Below, piece after piece: positions 26,787 through 34,756 of a stretch of 64,000 nucleotides of DNA. The notes under the pieces were generated by a model that worked only from the letters and a program-made list of their open reading frames with translations, had not been told where the DNA came from and did no database searches. Source of the stretch: JBHELG01 sp046263195 (GTDB lineage Bacteria; Actinomycetota; Nitriliruptoria; Nitriliruptorales; JAHWKO01); the NCBI GenBank assembly GCA_046263195.1, contig JBHELG010000084.1, positions 37,573 to 101,572 of the forward strand. Reading direction: 5' to 3'. The translations under genes and the position numbers were made by a program. The stretch's first letter is position 1. Every line of letters begins with the position of its first letter.

Positions 26787-27601
26787 GACTCGGCCAGCCG
26801 TCCCGACGTTCCCCGCCGTCCCCGCACGCCCCGCTGCTGCGAGTCGTGGAGATCCACAAGGTCTTTCGGCACGGGACGGTTACTGCCGCCGAGGGCGTAT
26901 CTTTCGCAGTGATGCCCGGTGAGGCGGTCGGGCTCGTGGGGCGAAGCGGTGCCGGGAAGACGACCATTGCCCGCATCCTCGTCGGGATGACAGCCCCGGA
27001 CGCCGGTGAGGTCTTCTTCGAGGGACGCGACATCGTCAAGCTGGACCGTGGCGAGCGCCGTCGACTTGGCCGTGACATGCACCTCATCTTTCAGGACCCC
27101 TACTCGGCCCTGCCACCCGGCATGCGGGTCGGTGACATCGTCGCTGAGCCGCTGGTCATCCAACGCACGCAGGGGGACATCACGGGGCGCGTGCTCGAAG
27201 CGCTCACCGATGTGGCGCTCGACTCGCGCTACATCCGGCGTCTCCCGGGGGAGCTGTCCGGCGGCGAGCGTCAGCGGGTCGCGCTCGCACGAGCCATCAT
27301 CACCCGTCCGCGGCTCATCGTCGCCGACGAGCCCACGGCGATGCTCGATCCATCCAGCGGCATGGATCTCCTGCGGACCATGGCCCGCCTGCGGGACGAG
27401 CACGGCGTCGCCTGGCTGTACATCACCCACGACTTGGCGCTGACGGCAGCGTATTGCACTCGCCTACTCGTGATCGACGGTGGCCGCATTGTGGAGTCCG
27501 GCGCCACCGCTGCGGTGTTGGGACGACCCGCGCACCCGCGGACACGAGAACTCGTGCACGCTGTCCGCGACCTGCACATGGCCCTTCCCTCCCCGTCATG
27601 A
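26783..27601 (+). CDS. ABC importer ATPase (DppF-like)
   Basis: The second ATPase has 272 residues with Walker A GRSGAGKTT, Q-loop IFQDPYSALPPG, signature LSGGERQR and Walker B LIVADEPT. It lacks most of the C-terminal oligopeptide/dipeptide tail beyond a short AHPRTRELVHAVR. GTG 26783 overlaps the upstream stop by 4 bp, so it is translationally coupled. The downstream gene overlaps it in the same way, tying the two unknown genes to the transporter. Confidence 0.92.
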   Translation: MRLGQPSRRSPPSPHAPLLRVVEIHKVFRHGTVTAAEGVSFAVMPGEAVGLVGRSGAGKTTIARILVGMTAPDAGEVFFEGRDIVKLDRGERRRLGRDMHLIFQDPYSALPPGMRVGDIVAEPLVIQRTQGDITGRVLEALTDVALDSRYIRRLPGELSGGERQRVALARAIITRPRLIVADEPTAMLDPSSGMDLLRTMARLRDEHGVAWLYITHDLALTAAYCTRLLVIDGGRIVESGATAAVLGRPAHPRTRELVHAVRDLHMALPSPS

Positions 27602-28194
27602 GGAGGGTGGCGATGGTGGACATGGACCTGCGACTGCCGGGTGATCCGGTGCGGCACCCAGAGATCGAGCCGCTCGACTGCTACTCCTTGCCGTCGTTGG
27701 ACCTCGACACCTACGCCGGGCTCATCGTGCCCACGATGGTCGACCAGGAGTTCCTCCAACGCCACCGAAAGGTCCTGCGCGCCTACCTCGACCGCCGTGG
27801 TGTCATCGCTTTCAGCGGACACCTCCACCGCCCGTGGCTACCCGGCGCGGGCCTGTTCGAGCCGAAGCGGGTGCGGACCTTCCGTGACTATGAGGTACGC
27901 ATAGTCGCCGACCACCCGGTCTTCGCCGGAGTGCAAGACGCCGACCTGACCTATCGCCGAGGCGTCGCCGGCTTCTTCGCCCGCGGCTACCACCGTCCGC
28001 CCCCAGGAGCGCAGGTACTCGTCGAGTTCACGAGCGGCGAGCCGGTCGTCTACGTCGACGAAGTCAGCACCGCGGGGACCCTTCTCGTTCATGCGGGCAA
28101 CGACCTGGTCAACCTCGCGGGGGATGGGTCGAGCGCTTCCCGGGTAGGCGACCAGCTCGTGTCCTGGATACGGGGAGGGGGAGGTCAGGCATGA
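27598..28194 (+). CDS. Unknown protein, paralogue 1, coupled to the ABC operon
   Basis: ATG 27598 overlaps the ATPase stop (ATGA) and gives 198 residues. I see no signal peptide or membrane helix. The pattern is an alpha/beta fold: TYAGLIVPTMVDQEFLQ, then LRAYLDRRGVIAFSGHLHRP, a DHPVFAGVQDADLTYRRG block, and a C-terminal VVYVDEVSTAGTLLVHAGND strand. These resemble the strand-turn-helix order of ThuA- or class I amidotransferase-like proteins, but no Cys nucleophile is present. The downstream gene is a paralogue: blocks GVIAFSGHLHRPWLPG and VDEVSTAGTLL are matched there by GTVVAFGGQPTGWLPG and IDEASTGGTLI. The function is unknown. Confidence 0.8.
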   Translation: MRRVAMVDMDLRLPGDPVRHPEIEPLDCYSLPSLDLDTYAGLIVPTMVDQEFLQRHRKVLRAYLDRRGVIAFSGHLHRPWLPGAGLFEPKRVRTFRDYEVRIVADHPVFAGVQDADLTYRRGVAGFFARGYHRPPPGAQVLVEFTSGEPVVYVDEVSTAGTLLVHAGNDLVNLAGDGSSASRVGDQLVSWIRGGGGQA

Positions 28195-28799
28195 CCGTTG
28201 CCGCGCTGTATGGGGGCTCCGCACCACATCATCAGGCGCTGCACGGCGAGCCGGCCGGACCCTGGATCGACGAGGTCATCTACCTGCCGCATGCCACCAA
28301 CGCGGATCTGAGCCACCACCAGTTCCTGCTCGTTCCCGAGCGACTGCACCGTGGACTGCTCCACCTCGCGGCTCCGATTGTCATGGACTTCCTCGGAAGC
28401 GGTGGGACGGTCGTCGCTTTCGGGGGCCAGCCCACCGGCTGGTTGCCGGGCCTGCACTGGGAGCATCGGCCGACGAACTTCTGGTGGTGGCGAGAGCCGG
28501 AAGGACGGAGTGGACTCGTCGCCCGCGACCCCGACCACCCCTTCTTCCGTCATGTCCCCTTACGAGACGCTACCTGGCACTTCCACGGCGTCTTCCATCC
28601 GTCCCCGGGGGCCGAGACGATCCTCGCGAGCGACGTCGGCGGCGCAGTGCTCTACATCGACGAGGCTTCCACCGGCGGGACCCTCATCGTGACGTCGCTC
28701 GATCCCCTCTACCACGTCGGGTCCTACTTCATGCCCGCGGCAGGGCGCTTCCTGGCAGGCTTTCTGCCGTGGCTGTTGGGACCCCGCCCCGGGCCTTGA
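28191..28799 (+). CDS. Unknown protein, paralogue 2, last gene of the ABC operon
   Basis: ATG 28191 overlaps the previous stop by 4 bp and gives 202 residues. The blocks FLLVPERLHRGLLHLAAPIV, GGTVVAFGGQPTGWLPG, DHPFFRHVPLRDATWHFHGV and VLYIDEASTGGTLIVTSLD align in order with paralogue 1, with low overall identity. Extra aromatic and His residues (NFWWWREPEG, TWHFHGVFHP) distinguish it, and might line a ligand or metal site. Two coupled paralogues suggest a heterodimer or sequential acts on the imported ligand. No homologue is recognised. Confidence 0.8.
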   Translation: MTVAALYGGSAPHHQALHGEPAGPWIDEVIYLPHATNADLSHHQFLLVPERLHRGLLHLAAPIVMDFLGSGGTVVAFGGQPTGWLPGLHWEHRPTNFWWWREPEGRSGLVARDPDHPFFRHVPLRDATWHFHGVFHPSPGAETILASDVGGAVLYIDEASTGGTLIVTSLDPLYHVGSYFMPAAGRFLAGFLPWLLGPRPGP

Positions 28800-28823
28800 C
28801 GCGCGGCCTGACTCGATGACGCG

Positions 28824-29096
28824 CTAGCCGCCCTCCGCCGTCCGCTCGCCTGACCGAGCGTTCTGCTCGGCGGTCTCCTGCTGGGAGCGGGCGGTCTGCT
28901 CGGTGGTCTCCTGCTGCGAGCGCGCCCAGAAGCCGGCGAGCTGCTGCTGGGTGTCGGCCCAGAGACGTACCAAGTCCTGCTGCCACCGCATAGCCTCGCT
29001 GAACAGACGCTCGTTGACCTCCTGGAAGCCGAGTAGCGCCTGGTTCCACGCATCGGCAGCATCCGAGGTGCGCCGCCGCTCACCCTGATCCGACAT
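28824..29096 (-). CDS. Phasin-like/coiled-coil small protein 1
   Basis: From ATG 29096 (AAGGG upstream) the protein has 90 residues. It is predicted all-helical, with an amphipathic aromatic core (WNQALLGFQEVNERLFSEAM, RWQQDLVRLWADTQQQLAGF) and a low-complexity tail rich in Gln, Glu and Thr. The gene at 55.4 kb is a clear paralogue: the same RWQQ, LW and QQQ pattern at the same spacing, with a Q/A/G-rich tail. Phasins, PHA-granule coat proteins, have this helical character, and a PHA synthase-like gene lies at 62.3 kb, but this is inference. It is 74-107 bp downstream of bpa on the same strand. Confidence 0.65.
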   Translation of the reverse strand: MSDQGERRRTSDAADAWNQALLGFQEVNERLFSEAMRWQQDLVRLWADTQQQLAGFWARSQQETTEQTARSQQETAEQNARSGERTAEGG

Positions 29097-29203
29097 CCTT
29101 CGGCCCTTCGATAAAACGAACACCTTCATCTCTAACCGATTGCGGCGACCGCATCAAGGGGCGGGCGTGCGCAACGTTCGAAACACGTCCGGTTCACGTC
29201 CGG

Positions 29204-29707
29204 TTACAGGTAGAGCCCGCTGGCCTGCTCGGTAGGCTGCTCCGGCGGGGGCAGCGCCTGGCGGCGACGCAGCTGGGCGAGCTGCTGTTGCGCCGCCGCC
29301 TGCTGCGCGGCGATCGTCGCCTGTATGCCGTGGAAGACTCCTTCGAGCCAGCCGAGCAGCTGAGCCTGAGCCACGCGCAACTCAGCCTCGGTGGGCGGAC
29401 CGTCGTCGACTGTGAGGGCGACTTCATCCAACTCGTCCCGGAGGTTCTCGCTCACCGCTTCGCCGAGCATGTGCAGGCAGCGCCGATGGATCTCGGCCAG
29501 TCGACTGCGACCACGCTCGTCGAGCTCGACCTGTCGCACCTCGTCGAGCATCGCCCGGGTCATGGACGCGAGGCGAAGGAGTCGGGCGGGGTGGTCGATC
29601 TCCTCGTGGGGACCGGAAGGGACCATTCCCGGCGGCCCAGAGGGGCTCTCGGATGTCTGCTGCTCTTGCGGCTGCGGATCCGCTGGGGCCGGCCCATCCG
29701 TCGCCAT
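29204..29707 (-). CDS. Bacterial proteasome activator (Bpa/PafE)
   Basis: Bpa forms an ATP-independent ring that docks on the 20S proteasome and feeds it unfolded proteins. The 167-residue protein has the family core: a DEVRQVELDERGRSRLAEIH helix, ELRDELDEVALTVDD-like helices and AELRVAQAQLLGWLEGVFHG, then an IQATIAAQQAAAQQQLAQLR helix. The C-terminus ends GLYL, matching the HbYX-like GQYL tail of mycobacterial Bpa that inserts into the proteasome alpha ring. The N-terminus is a disordered Pro/Gln-rich tail of about 40 residues. GGAGACC precedes ATG 29707. It implies a proteasome elsewhere in the genome. Confidence 0.9.
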   Translation of the reverse strand: MATDGPAPADPQPQEQQTSESPSGPPGMVPSGPHEEIDHPARLLRLASMTRAMLDEVRQVELDERGRSRLAEIHRRCLHMLGEAVSENLRDELDEVALTVDDGPPTEAELRVAQAQLLGWLEGVFHGIQATIAAQQAAAQQQLAQLRRRQALPPPEQPTEQASGLYL

Positions 29708-30004
29708 GAGGTCTCCATTCGTCGCTGACGAACCAGCTTAAGGGCGGGAGGGCGGTCTTGGCTTGTCCGGGGAGGGCCGCAGGCCTGGAGGGCGGGGACA
29801 GACAAGGCCGCCGGCGGGACCATTGAAGGGCGGAGAGGACGGTCTCGGGCAGCCGCAGATGCACCTGAAGCCGGGTCGCCTCGACGGTCCGTTTCGCGGC
29901 GCTAGGCTCGCCGCATCGGTCGCGGGAGGTCCCCGCTCCCCTGGATCTCAGGTCACACGGCAGGTCGTGCTGCGAGCTGCCGAGCGCTAAGAGGAGGGAC
30001 CGCG
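29708..30004. other. Divergent spacer bpa / 2-oxoacid dehydrogenase, with repeat arms and a promoter candidate
   Basis: GCGGTCTTG at 29752-29760 is an arm of the dispersed repeat, followed by GGCGGTCTTGG-derived GC-rich copies to ~29850. A sigma70-like candidate for the downstream operon is TCGACG (29881-29886), a 16-bp spacer and TAGGCT (29903-29908), about 95 bp before the E1alpha start. No gene seen. Confidence 0.4.
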
Positions 30005-31114
30005 GTGTCCGAGACGGTGAGGCTCGACCCGGTGAGCAACGACGTGCTGTTGCCCGATCCCCAGCCGGTCCAATTGCTCGACCCAGCCGGGAACTTGCGC
30101 GAGCACGACGAGTACCCGCTCGATCTCAAGGACGACGATCTCCACAGCCTCTACCGCTACCTCATCATTGCCCGTCGCGTCGACAAGGAGGCGATGAACC
30201 TTCAGAGGCAGGGCCAGCTGGCGGTTTATCCACCGTCCTTGGGACAGGAGGCTGCCCAGGTCGGCAGCGCCTACGCGATGGCGACGCAGGACTGGGCCTT
30301 CACCTCATACCGGGAGACCGCCGTCGCGCTCGTTCGAGGTGTCGACCCGGTCGCCATCCTGCACTTCTTCCGCGGCACGTGGCTGAGCGACCACGACCCC
30401 TACGAGCACAACTTCGCTCCCATGACGATCTCGATCGGAACACAGACCCCTCACGCGGTCGGATTCGCGCTGGGCGCGAAGCTCGCTGGGGACCCGCTCG
30501 TCACCGTCGCCTACTTCGGGGACGGCGCCACATCCGAGGGCGACACCCACGAGGCCCTGAACTTCGCCGGAGTCTTCCAGACGCCGTGCGTCTTCCTGTG
30601 TCAGAACAACCACTATGCGATCTCCGTGCCGCTGTCCCAGCAGACCCGCGCCCCGAGCATCGCCCACAAGGCGGTCGGTTACGGCATGCCAGGAGTGCGC
30701 TGCGACGGGAATGACGTGCTAGGCACGTACGCCACGACGAAGAGAGCCGTCGAACGAGCACGGGCCGGTGGGGGGCCGACATTGGTGGAGGCTGTCACCT
30801 ATCGTCTCGAAGCCCATACGACCTCGGACGATCCGACCCGCTATCGCTCGAGGGAAGAGCTCGACTACTGGGCGACCTTCGATCCCATCGTCCGCTTCGA
30901 GAAGTTCCTCAAGGATCGGGAGCTTTGGAGCGAAGATCTCGCCTCCGCGGTCGTCGACGAGGCGGACGAGTTCGCGGCCCGGGTGCGCGCCGAGATCTTC
31001 GATGCTCCTCACGGTGACCCGCTCGAGCTGTTCGAGCACGTGTATGTCGATCCGCCCCACGACTACCTGCGTCAGCGAGCGCAGTTGCAGGCCGAGCTCG
31101 AGCGAGAGGCCTAG
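30005..31114 (+). CDS. 2-oxoacid dehydrogenase E1 component, alpha subunit
   Basis: This is the ThDP-binding half of a pyruvate or branched-chain 2-oxoacid dehydrogenase E1. It carries YPPSLGQEAAQVGSAYAMAT, TPHAVGFALGAKLAGD and the ThDP motif GDGATSEGDTHEALNFAGVFQ...NN with NNHYAISVP. The conserved TYRLEAHTTSDDPTRYR loop follows, and the 369-residue length is normal. GTG 30005 has GGAGGGA upstream. E1beta follows 3 bp after its stop. Between pyruvate and branched-chain oxoacids as substrate I favour branched-chain, because the residue pattern and N-terminal extension (YPLDLKDDDLHSLYRYLI) resemble BkdA. This is not decisive. Confidence 0.9.
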   Translation: MSETVRLDPVSNDVLLPDPQPVQLLDPAGNLREHDEYPLDLKDDDLHSLYRYLIIARRVDKEAMNLQRQGQLAVYPPSLGQEAAQVGSAYAMATQDWAFTSYRETAVALVRGVDPVAILHFFRGTWLSDHDPYEHNFAPMTISIGTQTPHAVGFALGAKLAGDPLVTVAYFGDGATSEGDTHEALNFAGVFQTPCVFLCQNNHYAISVPLSQQTRAPSIAHKAVGYGMPGVRCDGNDVLGTYATTKRAVERARAGGGPTLVEAVTYRLEAHTTSDDPTRYRSREELDYWATFDPIVRFEKFLKDRELWSEDLASAVVDEADEFAARVRAEIFDAPHGDPLELFEHVYVDPPHDYLRQRAQLQAELEREA

Positions 31115-31117
31115 CGA

Positions 31118-32089
31118 ATGGTCGTGACGATGGCCCAGGCCCTGAACCAGGCCCTTCGCGACGCGATGGAGCAGGACGAGCGCGTCCTCGTCTTCGGTGA
31201 GGACGTGGGCCGGTTGGGTGGGGTCTTCCGCATCACCGACAGGCTCCAGGAGAAGTTCGGCGGAGAGCGCTGCTTCGACACTCCGCTGGCGGAGTCCGCG
31301 ATCATCGGGACCTCACTCGGTCTGGCGCTCTACGGTTTCCGCCCGATCCCCGAGATGCAGTTCGACGGCTTCTCCTACACGGCCTTCGAGCAGCTCGTCA
31401 GCCACGTCGCGAAGTATCGCAACCGCTGCCGCGGCGCCGTGCGGCTGCCCATCACCGTCCGCATCCCCTACGGCGGTGGGATCGGCGCGGTGGAGCATCA
31501 TTCCGAGAGTCCGGAGACCTACTGGCTGCACACCCCCGGTCTGAAGGTCGTGACCCCCGGAACCCCATCCGATGCCTACAGCATCATGCGCCAGGCGATC
31601 GAGTGCGACGATCCGGTCGTCTTCCTCGAACCGAAGCGGCGCTACTGGATGAAGGAGGACATAGACCTGCCCGCTGAGGGGCCGCCCATGTACGAGGCGC
31701 TCGTGCGGGCCGAAGGCAGCGATGTGACGCTCGTGACGTACGGTCCGATGGTGCGTACGGCACTCGAGGCCGCCCAGGCCGGCGAGGAGCAGGGATGGAG
31801 CATCGAGGTCGTCGACCTGCGCTCCCTCCACCCGCTCGACGAACGGACGGTCGTGACGAGCGTGCGCAAGACCGGTCGCTGCATCGTCGTACACGAGGCC
31901 ATCCGAAGTCTCGGCCTGGGTGCTGAGATCGCGGCCCGCGTGCAGGAGCTCGCGTTCTACCATCTCGAGGCGCCCGTGTTGCGTGTGACCGGCTTCGATA
32001 CGCCCTATCCGCCCGCGCGGCTCGAGGAGTTCTGGTTACCGGACGTGGACCGCATCCTCGATTTCGTCGCACGTGCGCTCGCGTACTGA
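31118..32089 (+). CDS. 2-oxoacid dehydrogenase E1 component, beta subunit
   Basis: The 323-residue beta subunit shows EDVGRLGGVFRITDRLQEKF, the ThDP-contacting DTPLAESAIIGTSLGLALYG, AVRLPITVRIPYGGGIGAVE-type residues and the C-terminal VRKTGRCIVVHEAIRSLGLG plus VTGFDTPYPPARLEEFW. It completes the E1 heterotetramer with the upstream alpha subunit, 3 bp away. The ribosome site (GAGAGG) overlaps the alpha-subunit end. It is followed by the E2 gene after 42 bp. Confidence 0.93.
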   Translation: MVVTMAQALNQALRDAMEQDERVLVFGEDVGRLGGVFRITDRLQEKFGGERCFDTPLAESAIIGTSLGLALYGFRPIPEMQFDGFSYTAFEQLVSHVAKYRNRCRGAVRLPITVRIPYGGGIGAVEHHSESPETYWLHTPGLKVVTPGTPSDAYSIMRQAIECDDPVVFLEPKRRYWMKEDIDLPAEGPPMYEALVRAEGSDVTLVTYGPMVRTALEAAQAGEEQGWSIEVVDLRSLHPLDERTVVTSVRKTGRCIVVHEAIRSLGLGAEIAARVQELAFYHLEAPVLRVTGFDTPYPPARLEEFWLPDVDRILDFVARALAY

Positions 32090-32131
32090 AAAGCGTGATC
32101 AACAACGCTGAGCTACCTGTGGGAGGACAAC

Positions 32132-33376
32132 GTGGGGGAGTTGCGCGACTTCCTGCTGCCTGACCTCGGCGAGGGGCTCGAGGAGGCCGAGATCCTGACA
32201 TGGAAGGTCGAAGTCGGGGACCGCGTCGAGCTGAATCAGGACATCTGTGAGGTCGAGACGGCCAAGGCTGCTGTGGCGGTTCCCTGCCCGTTCTCCGGGA
32301 CGGTCCTCGAACGCTATGGCGAGGTGGGGGACACCCTGCAGGTCGGAGCTCCCCTCGTCCGGATAGATACCGCATCGAGTCGGGACAGGGAAGTCGAGCG
32401 GGAGCAGGGCCGGGACGGCGGCGAAGCCGCCGGGCGGGCGGGGCGGGACACCGAGAGCGCAGAGTCGGGGGATGTCCTGGTCGGATACGGAGAGGCCCTT
32501 CACCACCGCCGCCGGCGCGGAGAGGCTGGGAGGCCGCTTGCCAAGCCATCCGTGCGAAAGCTCGCAAAGGACCTGGGCATCGACGTCACCACGATCGCGC
32601 CAGGATCGGGACCCGGCGGGATCGTGACTGGTGACGATGTTCGGGAGGCGGCCACACGCGCTCGGCCACGGCTCGAGCCTGTCGTTCCGCTGGCCGGCAT
32701 CCGCAAGCGGGTAGCCGAGAGGACAGCACGATCACGCGCGGAGATTCCCGAGGCGACCTGCGGGCTGTGGGTCGACTGCACCGCTCTGTGGCAGATTCGT
32801 GACCGGTTGAATGAGGTTGCCGTTCGCGAAGGGGAGCACGTTTCGCTCACCCCCTTCGCGCTGCTCCTGCGTGCGATCGTCCTCGCGCTGAGACGCTTCC
32901 CGATTCTCAACGCGCGCATCGACACGGCCGCCCACGAGATACGACTGCTCGAGGAGATCCATCTCGGCGTCGCGACCGATGCCCCGCAGGGGCTGGTCGT
33001 GCCGGTGATCCGCAATGCAGAGCGTCTTACGACGTTCGATCTCGCCCGCGAGCTGAACCGACTCGTCCAAGCTGCCAGGGACGGTTCGATCGGCCCGGAG
33101 GAGCTTGTCGAGTCGACCATCAGCGTCACGAACTATGGCGCGATCGGTCTCGATGACGCCAACCCCGTCATCAACTACCCCGAGGTGGCCATCCTCGGAG
33201 TTGGAGCGATGAAGCAGCGCCCCTGGGTCGTGGACGGTGAGCTTGCGGTCCGGACGGTCACCAAGCTCGTCTGCGTCTTCGATCACCGGGTCATGGATGG
33301 CGCCGAAGCAGGACGCTTCCTCGGCTATCTCGGTGCAATCGTGGAAGATCCCACCCGCATGCTGCTGCACCTGTGA
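32132..33376 (+). CDS. 2-oxoacid dehydrogenase E2 (dihydrolipoyl acyltransferase)
   Basis: E2 transfers the acyl group to CoA. GTG 32132 (GGGAGGA upstream) opens 414 residues. Residues 1-80 are a lipoyl domain with the lysine in EVETAKAAVAVPCP. A linker of ~45 residues rich in Gly, Arg and Glu (EVEREQGRDGGEAAGRAGRD) is encoded around a GC-rich palindrome. The E3-binding domain shows KPSVRKLAKDLGIDVTTIAP. The catalytic domain ends with FDHRVMDGAEAGRFLGYL, containing the HxxxDG active site. No E3 gene is nearby, so lipoamide dehydrogenase must come from elsewhere. Confidence 0.93.
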   Translation: MGELRDFLLPDLGEGLEEAEILTWKVEVGDRVELNQDICEVETAKAAVAVPCPFSGTVLERYGEVGDTLQVGAPLVRIDTASSRDREVEREQGRDGGEAAGRAGRDTESAESGDVLVGYGEALHHRRRRGEAGRPLAKPSVRKLAKDLGIDVTTIAPGSGPGGIVTGDDVREAATRARPRLEPVVPLAGIRKRVAERTARSRAEIPEATCGLWVDCTALWQIRDRLNEVAVREGEHVSLTPFALLLRAIVLALRRFPILNARIDTAAHEIRLLEEIHLGVATDAPQGLVVPVIRNAERLTTFDLARELNRLVQAARDGSIGPEELVESTISVTNYGAIGLDDANPVINYPEVAILGVGAMKQRPWVVDGELAVRTVTKLVCVFDHRVMDGAEAGRFLGYLGAIVEDPTRMLLHL

Positions 33377-33507
33377 GCATCCGGTGGGGCGGGCGACAGG
33401 GCTCCCCATCAGGCTGGCCCCAAGCCCGGCCGCGGTGCTGTCCTATGGTGGAGGTCGTCGAGGACATCTGAGAACGTCGTCGTCTGCCACAGGGAGGCCT
33501 CAGGACC

Positions 33508-34383
33508 ATGACCTCAGCTACCGGTGCCGCCACGATCCGCGAACTGCTGAGCACTGGGGCCACCGTGAACATGCCCGGGGTCTTCGACGCGCTGTCCACC
33601 CGGCTGGCAGACGAAGCGGGCTTCGAGGTGTTGTTCATCTCGGGCTATTCGGTGTCGGCCACCCAGCTGGGCCTGCCCGACTACGGCTATCTCACCCAGA
33701 CCGAAATCGTCGCGGCTGCCAGAGCGATCTGCGCGAACACGTCACGTCCGGTGATCGTGGACGCCGACACCGGCTACGGCAACCCGCTCAACGCGGTCCG
33801 TACCGCCCAGCTGCTGCACCGGGCCGGCGCCGGAGGGCTGTTCCTCGAAGACCAGGAATGGCCGAAGAAGTGCGGCCACTTCGCCGGGAAGCGCGTGGTC
33901 GATCGAGGCGAGTGGCTGGACAAGCTGCGAGCAGTGCTCGACCTGCGGGACGAGGGAGTGGACCTGTTCCTCGTCGCCAGGACCGATGCTCGGGGCGCCG
34001 TCACCTTGGACGAAGCCATCGCCCGTGCCCAGGCGGCGCGTGATCTCGGCGTGGACGCGGTGTTCGTCGAAGCCCCCCAGAGCCAGGACGAGCTGGAGCG
34101 CGTCACCAAGGAGGTTGAGGGAGTGGTTCGGGTGGCGAACATGATCGAGGGGGGACGCACGCCGCTGTTGACTGTCGCCGAACTGCACGACCTGGGCTAC
34201 GACCTCGTCGTGACGCCCCTCAGCGGCCTGTTGACGGTCGCTGCCGGGCTGCGGCAGACATTCGCGACCTTGCGGAACAAGGGCACGTTGCGCGATGACC
34301 TGGACTTGCTGGTCCCGTTCGAGGAATTCAGCGCGGTGGTCGACGTCGACCGTCACCGCAGACTGGAACAGCGCTACGCGTGA
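33508..34383 (+). CDS. Isocitrate lyase/PEP mutase superfamily enzyme (2-methylisocitrate lyase-like)
   Basis: This 291-residue TIM-barrel lyase has the superfamily motifs: GVFDALSTRLADEAGFEVLF, VIVDADTGYGNPLN with the metal-binding Asp, FLEDQEWPKKCGHFAGKRVV with the KKCGH catalytic loop, and LFLVARTDARG. The family includes 2-methylisocitrate lyase, oxaloacetate decarboxylase and carboxy-PEP mutase; the KKCGH form leans towards the lyases. The context of 2-oxoacid dehydrogenase genes is compatible with propionate or branched-chain carbon flow (inference). It follows E2 after 131 bp and ATG 33508 lies behind GGGAGG. Confidence 0.88.
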   Translation: MTSATGAATIRELLSTGATVNMPGVFDALSTRLADEAGFEVLFISGYSVSATQLGLPDYGYLTQTEIVAAARAICANTSRPVIVDADTGYGNPLNAVRTAQLLHRAGAGGLFLEDQEWPKKCGHFAGKRVVDRGEWLDKLRAVLDLRDEGVDLFLVARTDARGAVTLDEAIARAQAARDLGVDAVFVEAPQSQDELERVTKEVEGVVRVANMIEGGRTPLLTVAELHDLGYDLVVTPLSGLLTVAAGLRQTFATLRNKGTLRDDLDLLVPFEEFSAVVDVDRHRRLEQRYA

Positions 34384-34756
34384 TGGCCTCGAGCCCTGGC
34401 CGGTCGTCCTACTGCGGTGGCAACCGCCGCATGGTTCAGCGCCTTCCAGTGCTAGGACAGCCCCACGAGCAGCAAAGGGAGGGAACAGGCGTGATTGCAC
34501 CGTCGTGCCACCGGGTCAAGGAACGACCATTCGCGGTCCGACCACGATCAAGGCGCGCACAGAGAACAGGGCGGGAACCTTCGCCCTGGTGGACCCCGAG
34601 CGCCACGCGGCCATCGCATGCGCAAACTGGATGGACGTCGTCTGTCCACCACTGGCCGAGTCCCATCCACTCTGACCTCTCACAGGACCACGAGCGCCAA
34701 TTCCGGCCCGGGGCGTAGATTCCTGCGCCACGCCGTCCCAGCAACGGAGACTGAGC
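34384..34756. other. Spacer, no gene established
   Basis: A frame from GTG 34505 to TGA 34673-34675 (56 codons, with TIKARTENRAGTFALVDPER) looks somewhat protein-like but has no ribosome site. An overlapping frame from GTG 34491 has a good site (AGGGAGGGA) but R/P/S-rich product typical of noncoding frames. A -10-like GTAGATT lies near 34714. I assign no feature. Confidence 0.3.
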
